Source: Chelydra serpentina
Taxonomy: Eukaryota > Chordata > Testudines > Chelydridae
Direction: 5' to 3'
DNA length: 64,000 nt
Assembly (NCBI GenBank): GCA_037349315.1
Contig: JBAIAC010000026.1
Coordinates: 23,341,501-23,405,500 of the forward strand
Part shown: positions 10,505-21,136 of the stretch, piece after piece
Position numbering within the stretch: the first letter of the stretch is position 1
Layout: each line of letters begins with the position of its first letter
The notes under the pieces: generated by a model
Seen by the model: only the letters and a program-made list of their open reading frames with translations
Database searches by the model: none
What the model was told of the DNA's origin: nothing
Program-made: the position numbers and the translations under genes

Positions 10505-13164
10505 TCAAAGTGGTGCTTTCCGTGCCTTCTTGGTTGCAAAGATTTGAACTGCTTCCTGAAGGTCCACAGTCTGGGCCAGCTCATGCTCTATTGAGATGGT
10601 TGCAAGGCTGACCAGCTTCTCCTGTATCATTGTGGAGCATAGATGCGTTTTTATTAACTTCAGCTTGGAGAAGCTGCGTTCTCCACTGGCAACTGTTACA
10701 GGAAGTGTTAGAAGTATGCGCAGAGAAACAAAAGCATTTGGAAAGAGGGTGGTCATCTTATTTGTGACATATATTCCAGAACAGACTTTGAAGTTAATCC
10801 TGCTGAAACGTATCTTGAAAGGGCTTTCAGCTGATCACCTAAATCACTCGCATGAATATCACGCATGTCATCATGTGTCAACACTATCCCTAGTGCCCTG
10901 CATTGCTGGTGTAGGTCTTCTTTAGGTATAGTGAGGAGTTTTGGAATATCATACAACATTCCAAATATACTATTGTGTTCCTTGAGCTGCATGAAACGTT
11001 CTTCAACTGACTGTATTGCACAATCTAGCACCTGGTTAAAGAATTCAACTTTGAATTGTTGTTTGGGGTCTTTTATAGGATTATCTCATGTCTCATAATC
11101 AAAACGTCTTCTTCTTCGGTGACTCTTGTATTCTTGAATGGGTGGGAAAATAGCTTCAGGGTGAAGTTCCTCTGTCAACTTCTGTGCACTTTTCAGAACG
11201 TTTTGAAATCCCTCATCTGCCTGGTAAGACTGTAGGTATGATTTTGCTTTGTCCAGTTGTTCCATTGCTCCAGATATACCAACGTCAACACCTTGGAGTC
11301 TCTTGTTTACAGCATTTATTTCAAACAGTATGTCATGCCACAACACAGAAATTTGAAGTTATGTATGTTTCTGGTGATTCCATTTCCCCCTGCCACGGTT
11401 CTCCCACAAACAGTTCGTCATAGCATTATCCTCCATAATTGCAACTATGGCATCATCTATCTTCCCAATTTGGTGTTTGATAGGCTTTATAGCCTCCACT
11501 TGACTTTCCCATTGTGTGGCACCCAGTGGTTTCAGTGTCAGAGAGGCTGTTCCCAGATGTTGCTTCAAAATTTACCATCGATGAGTTGATGCAGAGAAAA
11601 ATACATAGATGCTTTGAATTACATTAAAAAATTCAGCAGCCTCACTAGAAGTTGATGCTGCATTACTGACCACCAAGTTCAATGAATGAGAACTGCATGG
11701 GACAAAAAAACCTTGAGGGTTTAACTCTCGGATCCGTGTCTGCTCATCTCTGTTCTTTCCTCTCATGTTGGCACCGTTATCGTAGCCCTGACCTCTCATG
11801 TTAGCTATCGCAATTCTTGTATCTTCCAGCTTTTTAAGAAGCACATTTGTCATACCAGCTCCTGTAATATCATCAATGTCAATAAATTCTAGAAAATGCT
11901 CTCTCACAGTCACCATTGCAGGGACATTTTCACTAGGTTCTGTTATTGTTACAAAACACACCATTAAAGTAATTTGTTCTGTATGGCTGATGTGAGGTGT
12001 GCAGTCCAGAATAACAAAGTAATATTTTGCTGATTTCAGATCTGCCACAATCTTCTGTTTGACTTTTGTTGCCAGTAACTGTATGATCTCATTTTGAATT
12101 GTTTTTCCAAGGTAGTGGTGTGTGTACATTTCTTGGGTTTAAGTGTAGTAGCCGTGTTAGTCTGTGTCAGCAATACGAAAATAAGAAAGAAAAACTTGTA
12201 GCACCTTAGAGACTAACAAATTTCTTGGGTTGTGACTCTTCTTAGATGCTCCTGGAGTACAGCATCAAACTCAGCCATCAGCGCCACAATTTTCCATTGT
12301 TTGGCACATACAGCTGATCTGAAGTGCCACACAGTGCTAGGTTTTGGGTAGCAAGCATTCTCAAAATGGTAATGACTCTTTTCAGAACATTTTGCCAGTA
12401 AAGAGACTCTGATGCAATCTTCTCTTGATGCTGATCATCTATGGTGGCCTTTAACCTTAGTCTCATCTTAAGCTCTTTCCACCTATGGAATGCTCTGTGG
12501 TGATTTGCTGCCTTCTCATGGCATGCCAGATTTCTAGCCAGATTTTTCCAGTCCTTTGTTCCTGTAGAATCCAATGTGGCTAGAACATGAGACTGGAAGA
12601 GTTTGCAACAAAAACAGTATGAAGCATTCTAGGTTTTTGAGTACATAAGCCGTGGCCTCTCCACTTTGTCACTACTGGGGATTTCACGCCAGTAATGTGT
12701 TGGATGGATCTTCTATTTTCATTGTCTTTGGGGAACATGAAGTTTTTCATTGCTGTGGCCCACGCAGTACAAGGAAGTCCCTCAGGCTACTGCTCAAGTG
12801 GGTCCACAGTCCTGGATCATCTAGACTTAAGGAACTAAACTCAGCAGCAGCTGTTTCTTGCGCCTCCACCACACTCTTCTCCGATCTACACTTTTCTTCA
12901 GGAATGTGCATGGTTACATCCGTTTGAGATGGAGATATGGATGCTGCAGTCACCTGCACTCTGACTAACTGGAATATCAGGCATCTCCTCACCACTCTCA
13001 TCCTCACTGGGGCCGGAAGGCTCACTTTGAACATTTGTGTCTATGTCTCTCAGGAGAGCTCCTTCCTGCTTAGATAGAAAAGCTTCCTTTGCTTTCTTTC
13101 TTTTTCTGAATGCTGCCCCAGAGGGGTGTTTTCTTCTTTCACTCATGACTGTTGAAGGGGACAA
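10505..13164 (-). pseudogene. hAT transposase relic (TTF / DUF4371 / hATC type)
   Basis: This is the degenerate coding region of the surrounding hAT element, running leftwards. The N-terminal frame (13164 to about 12898) is basic (ERRKHPSGAAFRKRKKAKE), as in ZMYM1-like hAT transposases. After a frameshift an acidic, Ser-rich linker follows, then a poorly preserved TTF-type zinc-finger region (about 12740-12580). Next comes the DUF4371-like RNase-H core: 12574-12278 and 12129-11572, with YYFVILDCTPHISHTEQI, GQGYDNGANMRGK and CSSHSLNLVV. The C-terminal hAT dimerisation segment (10756-10505) has VASGERSFSKLKLIK. Reading is broken by at least three in-frame stops (about 11570, 11360, 11086), several frameshifts and the SINE-like insertion at 12140. 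It would normally encode one protein of roughly 700-850 aa. The dimerisation and DUF4371 motifs are clear; function is lost. Confidence 0.9.
12140..12219 (+). mobile_element. SINE-like fragment inserted in the hAT transposase, 12-bp TSD
   Basis: An 80-bp piece of the 'gtagccgtgttagtctg' repeat family sits in the transposase relic. It is flanked by a perfect 12-bp duplication, atttcttgggtt (12128-12139 and 12220-12231). It starts with the family head and ends in 'agcaccttagagactaac', so it is truncated relative to the copies at 15.5, 23.4 and 60.8 kb and has no foldback arm. The long duplication indicates target-primed retrotransposition, not cut-and-paste. It must postdate the hAT insertion. 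Confidence 0.88.
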
Positions 13165-13448
13165 ATAAGCAGGCTGGTAGCAGGGCTTGAGTGAGGGAAG
13201 ATATCAGCATCTGAAGGGCCTAACTGGCTCCTACTACTTCAGTTGACTGACTTCTTCTCCTCAAGTGGGTTCAGGGAAGCAGCAGGAAACAGGAAGCTCC
13301 CTGAGGAGCTGGTGTTAATCAATCCAGGCTCCTGGGGGTGCCAGAGAGGTACATAAGAGGCTCCTCCTCCTCTCTCTCCCCGCAATTCCTGCTGCTTTCT
13401 GTTATTCCGTCTCACCTTTTCTCCTGCCTGCCTGTTATGTCTCTTGTG

Positions 13449-13731
13449 CAGGGCCGGTGCAAGGACGTTTCGCGCCCTAGGCGAAACGTCCTTGCACCAG
13501 CCCTGCACCCCCACCCCAGCTAATCCTGCCCCCCCAGAAGCCAGTCCGTCCCCCTGCGGCGGCGCCCCGCCCCATCGGCAGCTCAGCCCCCCCCCCCGCC
13601 CACGGCAGCCTCTCCCCCCCCACGCCCCCCCCCGCTCCTGGCTCAGCCGCGGAACTGGGAGGGTAGGCGGCAGCCACGGGCCAGCCACCCCCTGGCTCCC
13701 GGCGCCCGCCTAGGGTTGCCTAGTGGCCCTG
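13449..13731. mobile_element. Nested hAT MITE with 8-bp TSD and internal hairpin
   Basis: A 283-bp GC-rich element inside the larger hAT. Ends are cagggcc(ggtgc) and ...ggccctg; the flanking 8-bp duplication ctcttgtg is perfect (13441-13448 and 13732-13739). An 18-bp perfect stem with a 7-nt loop lies at 13456-13498 (stem ggtgcaaggacgtttcgc, loop gccctag). The interior has long C runs. Its 'cgcctagggttgcctagtgg' right end is nearly shared with the element at 34022-34217, so both belong to one family. Overlapping frames of up to 149 aa here are composition artefacts. Confidence 0.92.
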
Positions 13732-13925
13732 CTCTTGTGCCCTCCTTCCTCCAGCACAACACTCCACCATCTCTGTGCATCTAGAGCAGAGAGAATACAT
13801 ATGCACCAGCAGCAGACACAATTTTCTACATTCTGAGTCCTAGTGGTGTCCCTCCCCCCCCCCGGTCTGGAACCTGAGGCGGCTGCCTCAGTTCGCCTCC
13901 TGGTAAGGCCAGCTCTGCTATAAAG

Positions 13926-14890
13926 TGGATGAAAACACACAGGATCTAAGAGTGTCTGACACCCAGACAATACCCACAAATGGATGATTTTTTTAATCTC
14001 CCCCTGAAGAGGATTCTATTTTAGTTTCTATTTTGCTGCCCCCACTACTAGAAGCTCTGTTGGGCCTTGCAATTGATGAAATCTCTGACACACACACATT
14101 GGAACTTCCCCAATTCAGGAGAACAGGGAGGATGATTCCAGATGAAGCTGATAAAAAAACCTGTCCAGACACAAACATTTTCAAGAAAAAGGGTAATCAG
14201 AATGAGGGGGCCTTCTCCAAAGCCCACTGAAGTCAATGGAGTCTTTGCATTGACTGTAATTAGCTTTGGATGAGGCTCTTACTGACCATTTTTTGCTATT
14301 TTTCTCCTTGTTTTCCAACTAGCTCCATTTCTTAATGATGGAAAAGCTGGAGAGAATAGTTGGAATCCAGGTCTGGCTAAACCTGTTAGATCAAAATGAT
14401 ATATTTATAGTAAGGCCTTCTTATTTTACCATTCTACGGTACCTTTCCATACTTAATTCCAATCTTCCTTACCATATCACACTTCTTATCCTGACTTTGG
14501 TGTTGCCATCTCTCTTCATTAGCCTGTGTAGTTTAATGTTAAGCATTATATTGAATAACTCCTTGAGTGATTTATAAAGCTATCTAACTTGCTTTCTTCC
14601 TAACATACCTCACCTATCTGCCTCTGTATCACAATATCTTATCTCTTATTTACTGTAGCTATTTATCAAATGGTTACAATCTCTCTCTCATATTACTGTG
14701 CCATGCTAGCTATATTCCTATATAGCCTAATACATTACTTTATTAGACACTGACATTTAAACGCCATGATGTCTACAAAAGACTCGACAATGGCTGAGCC
14801 ACTGGTGTGCTGATACCACAACCTATCATAGAACCAATATTGTTTCATTGTACTTCCCATCAATCTGAATGTCTATCTGTTGTCTCTTGT
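13926..14890. other. No gene seen
   Basis: A 'ccactgaagtcaatggagtc' -type short motif occurs near 14224. The 80-aa plus frame at 14335-14577 is hydrophobic by AT/TC-rich composition and has no recognised domain; upstream sequence gives no splice or promoter support. I see no other structure. Confidence 0.4.
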
Positions 14891-14894
14891 CTTA

Positions 14895-15030
14895 ACCTTA
14901 GATAGTAACTTCTTTGGGACTGGGACCATCTTTTTGTTCTGTTTGTACAGCACCTTCTTCAATGGAGTCCTGGTCTAGCACTGGGGCTCCTGGGTGCTAT
15001 GGTAACACAAACAATAAATAAATAAAATAA
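14895..15030 (+). repeat. LINE/SINE 3' tail (CORE-SINE or L2-like)
   Basis: The order 'ttctttgggactgggacc', 'tttgttctgtttgtacagcacc', 'tggggctcctgggtgctatgg' and a terminal (aataaata)n run matches the 3' tail found on many amniote CORE-SINE and L2-like elements, as I remember it. A related tail ends the copy at 27655-27912. Confidence 0.65.
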
Positions 15031-15229
15031 TTCTTCCTCTTTTCCACAGGTGCCACCAGTTCACTTTGGTCCCTCAATTTCCTCTAAAAGTTGCATATGG
15101 ATCATGTCATCTTAATATTTTGTTGCTGTAGGCCAGGATTTCCAGTTAAAATCCAACAGCAAGAATGTCACTAACACCATGTTTGCTTACCTTGTAATCC
15201 TGTTTTTGTCTGTCTCGCATTGCCTGAGA

Positions 15230-15451
15230 CAGAGCAGGATAATGATAGTGAGACAGAGATTGGCCTAGTGATGGGAAACGGTGACCTGAGTGACAAGAAC
15301 TCAAAAGTTCCACTCCTTGCTTTGACACTGACTTCCTCTGTGGCTGTGATCGCTCTCCTTTGCTTTCCCCATCTTTAAAATGGGGATATTAGTACTTTGC
15401 TGCTTCACAAAGCAGTTGTTTCATTCATGCCTGTGAAGCACTTTGAAGATA
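15230..15451 (+). repeat. MIR/CORE-type SINE, left part (split by a foldback)
   Basis: 'tttgacactgacttcctctgtggc' is followed by 'ttccccatctttaaaatgggg' and 'tgaagcactttgaagata', the characteristic order of MIR-like SINEs (known family layout). The element is interrupted at 15452 and resumes after 15721 with 'ctttgaagataagtgct', so the target of the foldback insertion was an older SINE. Confidence 0.75.
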
Positions 15452-15721
15452 GTATCAGAGGGGTAGCCGTGTTAGTCTGGATCTGTAGAAGCGACAAAGA
15501 GTTCTGTGGCACCTTATAGACTAACGGACGTATTGGAGCATAAGCTTTCGTGGGTGAATCCCCACTTCTTCGGATGCATCCGAAGAAGTGGGGATTCACC
15601 CACGAAAGCTTATGCTCCAATACGTCCGTTAGTCTATAACCGAAGAAGTGGGGATTCACCCACGAAAGCTTATGCTCCAATACCTCCGTTAGTCTATAAG
15701 GTGCCACAGAACTCTTTGTCG
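15452..15721. mobile_element. Foldback element 1 ('gtagccgtgttagtctg' family), 11-bp TSD
   Basis: A 270-bp insertion bracketed by a perfect 11-bp duplication, ctttgaagata (15441-15451 and 15722-15732). It begins with a complete forward unit from 'gtatcagaggggtagccg' to 'cacttcttcggatg', then turns at the palindrome centre (atgcat, 15574-15579). A partial inverted unit (15577-15639) follows, then a second inverted unit (15640-15721) ending at 'gtcgc'. Arms match almost perfectly; the second inverted unit differs in 'cctccgtt' versus 'cgtccgtt'. The frames of 73 and 100 aa across it are non-coding. TSD length suggests LINE-type integration. Confidence 0.9.
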
Positions 15722-16310
15722 CTTTGAAGATAAGTGCTTACTATTATCACTATTGCCGGTTTCTATGTTTTGATTATTTCCCTACATATATATCATATCA
15801 TTCTATACTAGTCAATTACAAGCTTGCATTGTTGTTTGTGGAGCTCTTTTGCTTGTTAAAGTCAGTTCTAGAGAGATAACCAATTGCAGAACGGTGCGAA
15901 AAATATTGTTGACTAATGTTGGAATAAAAAATTAAAATAAAAAGCCCCCTAGGAAAAAAATGTGTCTATATATTTTGGGAGAAAAACCTTCAGAGGTGAA
16001 TGTTCAATGCAGTATCTTTCAGACTTTAAATCCATAAAGCAGAATAATTCAATGGTGCACAGGGTGAAAGAGAAGCTGAAATCCACTGCTCAGACTTATG
16101 TTACATTTTATTATAAAAAGAAGCTTTATAAAACTAACATCCATCTGGCCACTTGTTCTCATTAACAGATCACATAGTGCTTTTTTTTAAATGCAGACGT
16201 GTTAGTCCTACTGTGCTGGGTAAAAGCTAACACAGATAAATATAATCAGACTGGCTAAGTGCCCTTTGCAGTTTCAACTCTCTTTCTCTCTCAAACTCTT
16301 GTGTCAGGAT
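15722..16310. other. End of the split SINE, then no gene seen
   Basis: The first 30 bases complete the interrupted SINE. The rest is AT-rich; the 67-aa frame at 15962-16165 has no recognisable domain. Confidence 0.45.
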
Positions 16311-16314
16311 CTGC

Positions 16315-16510
16315 CCTACCAGATCAGACCAGTGGTTCATCTAGTCCAGTTTTCTGTCTCCAGTGCCTGGTACCAGATGCCACAGAAGAAGATGCAAGAA
16401 ACCATGTGGTGGACAGATATAAAATAACTTACCCATAGGGGAAGTTTTTTCCTTGTTCGCATCCATCAGCGATTGGTTTATGACCTGAAGCCAGGGGTTT
16501 TATCTCTCTT
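16315..16510 (-). mobile_element. CR1-like LINE 3' fragment, minus strand
   Basis: Read on the minus strand it contains 'ctggactagatgaaccactg' followed by 'gtctgatctggtagggcag', matching the conserved 3' region of a sauropsid CR1-type LINE, also seen in the plus orientation at 23045-23248. 5' truncation is typical of CR1. Confidence 0.7.
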
Positions 16511-19495
16511 ATATACAAGATATTTATAATATATAATCCTATGAATTTAAAGGCAGATATTCTCATTATCCACATAAAGAAATATTGTTCTTTTTCTTTC
16601 TAATCCCATTCAACTTTTGGACATGATATCTTGAGGCGGTGAGTTCCACAGGGTAATTATATATTATACACTATTTCCTTTTATAGGCTTGAAAATTGTT
16701 TCTTTTCAATTTCATTTAACATTCCCATGTTCTTGTTTTATGAAACAGGGTAAGTAGGAGCACACCCGATTTACCTTTTCTATCCCATTCATCAGTCTCT
16801 CTTAAATCTCCTTTCTAAGCTACCTTAAAGAAAATGTAAATTACATGTATTCTCTCTTTAAGGTCCCTTTACACTACCAGACAGTATAAAGGGGCCTTAG
16901 TGTAAGTGAGACTCACGCCCTAGTAGTGTATTACAGTGTCTAGCTGGTGTAGTATATAATAGTGTGTTCTTGTCATGCTACCATACACCAATAACCTGGG
17001 GACCCCAGTACCATGGAAGAATAAAATAGTAGCGCACAAACTATTAAGAGAGGGAAGGCTTGTAGAGACCTGCCATTAGAACAGACATGTTAGACCTGAC
17101 TCTGTGTGTTTGTGTCTGGATTTACTTTGTGGAAGACAGTACATAGTGTTGTTGTGTGCTGTTAAACAGCTGCTGGCATCCATCCCAGAGATGACTGAAT
17201 TCAGTAACAGGTGAAATTACTCCTATATGTCTAGATAAATACACATAAAGTGTATGGTGCAATTTGTCAAAGGCTTTAGGATGGATCTTTCAGGAGAACA
17301 GTCACTAGCATTCAACTTGGAGAACAACATAGTGCCCATATGCAATTTCTCCCTTTTCCTCAAGTCCTCCCCATCTTTTACCCAAAGAAGGGGGCATATA
17401 GCATCCTCCCCATTCAAGCACTGACAGGTGCTACATAAATCTGTGTTTTTAGAGACTGTTAACTGTAGAAAGGATTTTCTTCTTGCTCCTTTACCAGTGC
17501 CTGAGAATCATCAGTGCTCTCTCGGTGGATTCTTCTCTGGGGGTGTCCATGGATTACGTAACATATAGTTTGGTGATTTTCAGGACTCATCCCCTCTCTT
17601 GCAACACTTTGTAATACTGACCTAAACATGCATAATTAAGGACCCACCCACCGTGTTACAGAAATTTATGGGCAGCCTCTTCCTCCCACGTACAAGGTTT
17701 AGGGGTTGGGTCTTTGCTGTCACAAAGGGTTTGCAGTCCTTATGCTCAATGTCTTCACTTCATTAGCCTAAATTAAAGTAAAAGCCTGACTTGGATCCAC
17801 AAGGGTAGATTTCCTGAGCTAAATCTCATAACAGAATGGTTGAGATTATAGGAGTCGTAGAAGTAATAGAGAAAGAATTTCAGGTAGGAAAGTTATATCA
17901 AAGCAAAGTCATAGCTAAGATCTGGGGGAGGGAGGAATGTGCAGAGCTCATTATTAATGTTTTATTAGGAGTCAGGGAGCTAACAGTCTTTATAACATGG
18001 GTCCAGAGTAGTAGCAGAGAGGCACTGAAAAAAAATGAGTGAGAGTTGGGGAAAGATCCTGAGCAAAGGGACAAAAGGACTGGGAAGTCCAGAAAGACCA
18101 TGAGTACAGAGGAAGGGAATAAATTTCCTAAGGCAGGGAGTTTATAGTGGATCCCAGGGAGAACTCCATCAGGCTGCAAGAAAGCCTTTGGGTCCTACTA
18201 AGAAGTATGTGGCTGTTCTAGGCAAACCCTCCCCTGGAGAGGAACACATTGTGTGGGGCAAATTCTGTCTACCTAATGCTTGCTCATGGCAACATATAAA
18301 TCAAAACCAGAATCTGGCCTAGCATTGAGCCCTGGATTATCCCATAAAGAAAGGCACTGCTGTATGATGAATATCATTGGAGTTCTATGATGAATGTAAA
18401 TTGAGTGTGCTGCCTAAAATAGGAAACAAACCAAGTCAAAGCAATCCCAGAGAACCAGAGCACACACCAAGCTAAGATGTTAAAAACTAGAATAAATGAG
18501 AATGCCTCCCTCCCCCGCTAGACTCATTAAGGACCAAGTGATCATTGCAGTCTTTGTGGTATAAAAGGAATCCTGGTGGAAATTTATTATAAATCTGAGG
18601 ATGGTTCGAACATACCTCAGATTGGGCTGTCCCTACAGTACTTTCTTAACAATGTTAGGTAACTGCAGGAGGCTGGAGACAGGGCAGTAATTAGCAAAGA
18701 TGCCCTCTGGTGAACTTAATTTCAATAATAGGATGGTGGGAGGCTAGCCTGGCAGATTTGCTGACAGAAAGATTAATCAGAATGTATTAGATACTAAAGG
18801 AAATGGCTTGCCACAATTGTGGGAGGCCAAGGATCGAAATTAGGAGTGGATGACAAAAACTTCAAGATTGTCTCATTTAAATCCCCAAGAGAAAGCACAC
18901 TGCAAACTGCCTGAACCCATGGAAACTGAATTACCAGAGTGACGTGGACTGACAGGTGTAAGAGGAGGGGTCCGTGCTGAACAAGGAGCCAATCTGGAGA
19001 AATACCAGGCTGTAATATCTTCTATTTTATCTGCAACATAACAGCACTAGGATGCTCCAGATACAGTGAGTGACCCAATAGAAGGATACAAAAGAGCATT
19101 ATTAAGTTTGGAGTAAGGAGGCAGAATAATTTCTCCTTTTCAAAATCAAATTCAAGTAGAAGCAGCCTTAGCCAAAGCCACTTTATATAAATTAACATGA
19201 TTCTTCCATATATCAAAATGAACGGTTAGGCCAGAGGTCTTTCATTGTCTGCAATTTCCTCTCAGCTGCTGTCCCTAGGCTCCTCTGTGTATCAGCATAA
19301 GATCAAATACAATAGAATGAGTATGTATCAGAGCTAGATCATTTGTGATATTTACCAGTTGCCATGTGCCTCCTCCTATATGGTTGAAGTAAACAGCTTG
19401 ATCATCTGCTAAATCCAAGCTGGGCGCAGCACAGGACTGGGACAGCGGGAAAAGAGGCTTTCAGCCAATTTTGTTCTCACCTGATCCTGGAGCTG
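16511..19495. other. No gene seen; small inverted motif at about 16858-16905
   Basis: Near 16858-16905 'taaggtcccttta' is mirrored by 'taaaggggcctta', a short inverted pair that looks like a piece of a repeat. Otherwise unassigned DNA. Frames at 17223-17417, 17836-18042 and 17898-18179 show no recognisable domain. Confidence 0.4.
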
Positions 19496-19501
19496 TTCCA
19501 A

Positions 19502-19670
19502 GCCACATGAAACTTGCCTGGGTGTAGGTTTTTCTACAAACTCTAAACTCAGACAAACGTTCTCAAGTGATCATCTACCACGAACTGGTTGAATGAACCT
19601 GAGCCAATCTAAAATTGTGTGTTAAAGTGAAGGGAAATCTGCCTCAAAACCATGTAACATCACAAATGAT
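19502..19670 (+). repeat. Dispersed duplicate pair, copy 1
   Basis: Aligns with 20861-21136 in the same orientation: 'ccacatgaaacttgc', 'acaaactctaaactcagacaaa', 'caagtgat', 'gtgttaaagt', 'ctcaaaa'. About 80-85 percent identity by eye. Copy 1 lacks the TA-flanked MITE that splits copy 2. Either an old local segmental duplication or two copies of an unnamed repeat. Confidence 0.75.
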
Positions 19671-20844
19671 CTAGCCCAGTGTTCTAAGCACAAGATCATC
19701 CTTCCTTTATGCTCCAACCCAATCATGCCACAGCAACCAATCCACAACAGACAGCTTTCAGATCCGCTTGTCACAGGTCAGAATGTATTCATGAAAACCC
19801 TACATCTGCTGGACTGCTGAGGAGATAGAGATCCCCCTACCCTAACATCCTTTGGGGACACTGAAACATCTCTCTCTTCAGGAATTCCACCATTCCTTGC
19901 TTTACAGATTGAGACAAATCAGGGTCAGTTAATTTAGACAACAGGGGCAAAGAAGCAATTCTGAGATATAATATGAAAGCAATGATCGGGTGCTTATATG
20001 GCTACCCTAGACTAGAAATCATCAATCTAATGATGAGAATGTCAAGATGGAGATCAGCATGCAATGATCAGCAAGTGTTAACAACTGAGTAGTCAACTTC
20101 AAGGGGTGCCAATCAAACAGAAAAAAAAAAAAAGAATATGTCCTGTCTGCAGAATGGAGAAAATGAACTTGCCTGGTAAGTTTAAGTGATTGCGATATTA
20201 TTAGAGAGGTCATCACATTGAATATTCACAGAGTGCCTTAGGCAGGGCTTAAAGTGGTCTCAGAGAAGTTTTTCATTGCCCAGCAGTAGAATTTTATTAA
20301 TTCCTAATCAAATTTTAGGATCAGACAGCTTGTTTAAATGCACTTAAAATTCCCCCATGCCAGTGAGCTATCTGGTTCAAACTGACCTCAACTGTCTGGC
20401 TTTGCTTGTTTGGGCTTGCAGTCCTGGGAAGCCCAACCCACTTTAAACTTTTGCATTACACACACAGGGTCTATATTCCATAGTCCACTGAAGTCAGTAG
20501 GAGCCTTAATTTCAATCAGCTTTGGATCAGGGCCTTAAGAAGCAAGAGCCCTTTAATAACACCACAGAGCCCCTCAGATTCTTCTAAACAATCAAAATTA
20601 CTGAAATGTACTAAACATATTGCAAACATAATGATCCAGATTCATCCCTGGTGTAGGCCCAGTGAAGCCAACTGCAGTATCACTTTGGCTCATTGTTGGT
20701 TACAGCCATGCTGCCAATATTCAACCTATAAAAATTCCCATGCTCTTCTCATTCCCAACAGTGATTTGATTCCTGTAAAGTGAGGAATTTGTAACAAGAT
20801 AAATTGTCTCACTTTGAGGAAGATTCCCAGTGGAACACAAAACC
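19671..20844. other. No gene seen
   Basis: Unassigned DNA between the duplicate pair. It holds an A homopolymer at about 20121-20134 and a 'ccactgaagtcagtaggagc' motif near 20482 of the widespread short sauropsid type. Confidence 0.4.
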
Positions 20845-20860
20845 ACATGAAACTTGCTTG

Positions 20861-21136
20861 GTTTCAGGTTTTGTTACAAACTCTAAACTCAGACAAATGT
20901 TTTCAAGTGATTTTCTATCATGAACCTAGTTGAGTGAACCTAGGGTGACCAGACAGCAAGTGTGAAATATAGGGACAGGGGGTGGGGGCAATAGGCCCCT
21001 GTATAAGACAAAGCCCCAAATATCGGGACTGTCCCTATAAAATCAGGACATCTGGTCACCCTAAATGAATTTGACCCAATCTATAATGCTGTGTTAAAGT
21101 CACATGGAATTCAGTTCTGTCTCAAAATCAAATGAC
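20861..21136 (+). repeat. Dispersed duplicate pair, copy 2 (split by a MITE)
   Basis: Counterpart of 19502-19670. The match runs to about 20938, is interrupted by the MITE at 20943-21061, and resumes with 'gacccaatctataatgctgtgttaaagt'. The break provides an internal empty-site comparison. Confidence 0.75.
20943..21061. mobile_element. Short MITE with TA target duplication (copy 2)
   Basis: A 119-bp element with ends gggtgaccag and ctggtcaccc, flanked by TA at 20941-20942 and 21062-21063. Inverted relative to the copy at 1723-1839, with the same interior order. It sits inside a duplicated segment whose partner at 19.6 kb lacks it, confirming it as a discrete insertion. Confidence 0.9.

Larger units (their letters stand above)
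10226..13917 (-). mobile_element. Complete hAT transposon with 8-bp target duplication
   Basis: The element is bounded by ten-base inverted ends, cagggccggc on the left and gccagctctg on the right (CAGRGCYGGC). It is flanked by a perfect 8-bp direct duplication, ctataaag, at 10218-10225 and 13918-13925, the target-site length of the hAT superfamily. Subterminal 'acctgaggcgg' and its inverted counterpart lie just inside both ends. The 3692-bp span includes two later insertions: an 80-bp SINE-like piece (12140-12219) and a 283-bp hAT MITE (13449-13731). It carries one minus-strand transposase relic. Ends are well preserved while the gene is broken, so the copy is immobile by itself. Confidence 0.93.

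Noticed and set aside
13239..13713. Frames of 66-149 aa over the GC-rich part of the hAT region
   Set aside because: They run across the boundaries of the nested MITE and are composition-driven.
15405..15727. Frames of 73-100 aa on both strands across the foldback element
   Set aside because: They read the two arms of an inverted repeat; the peptide is the same on both strands and similar to 23377-23601, as expected from repeats.
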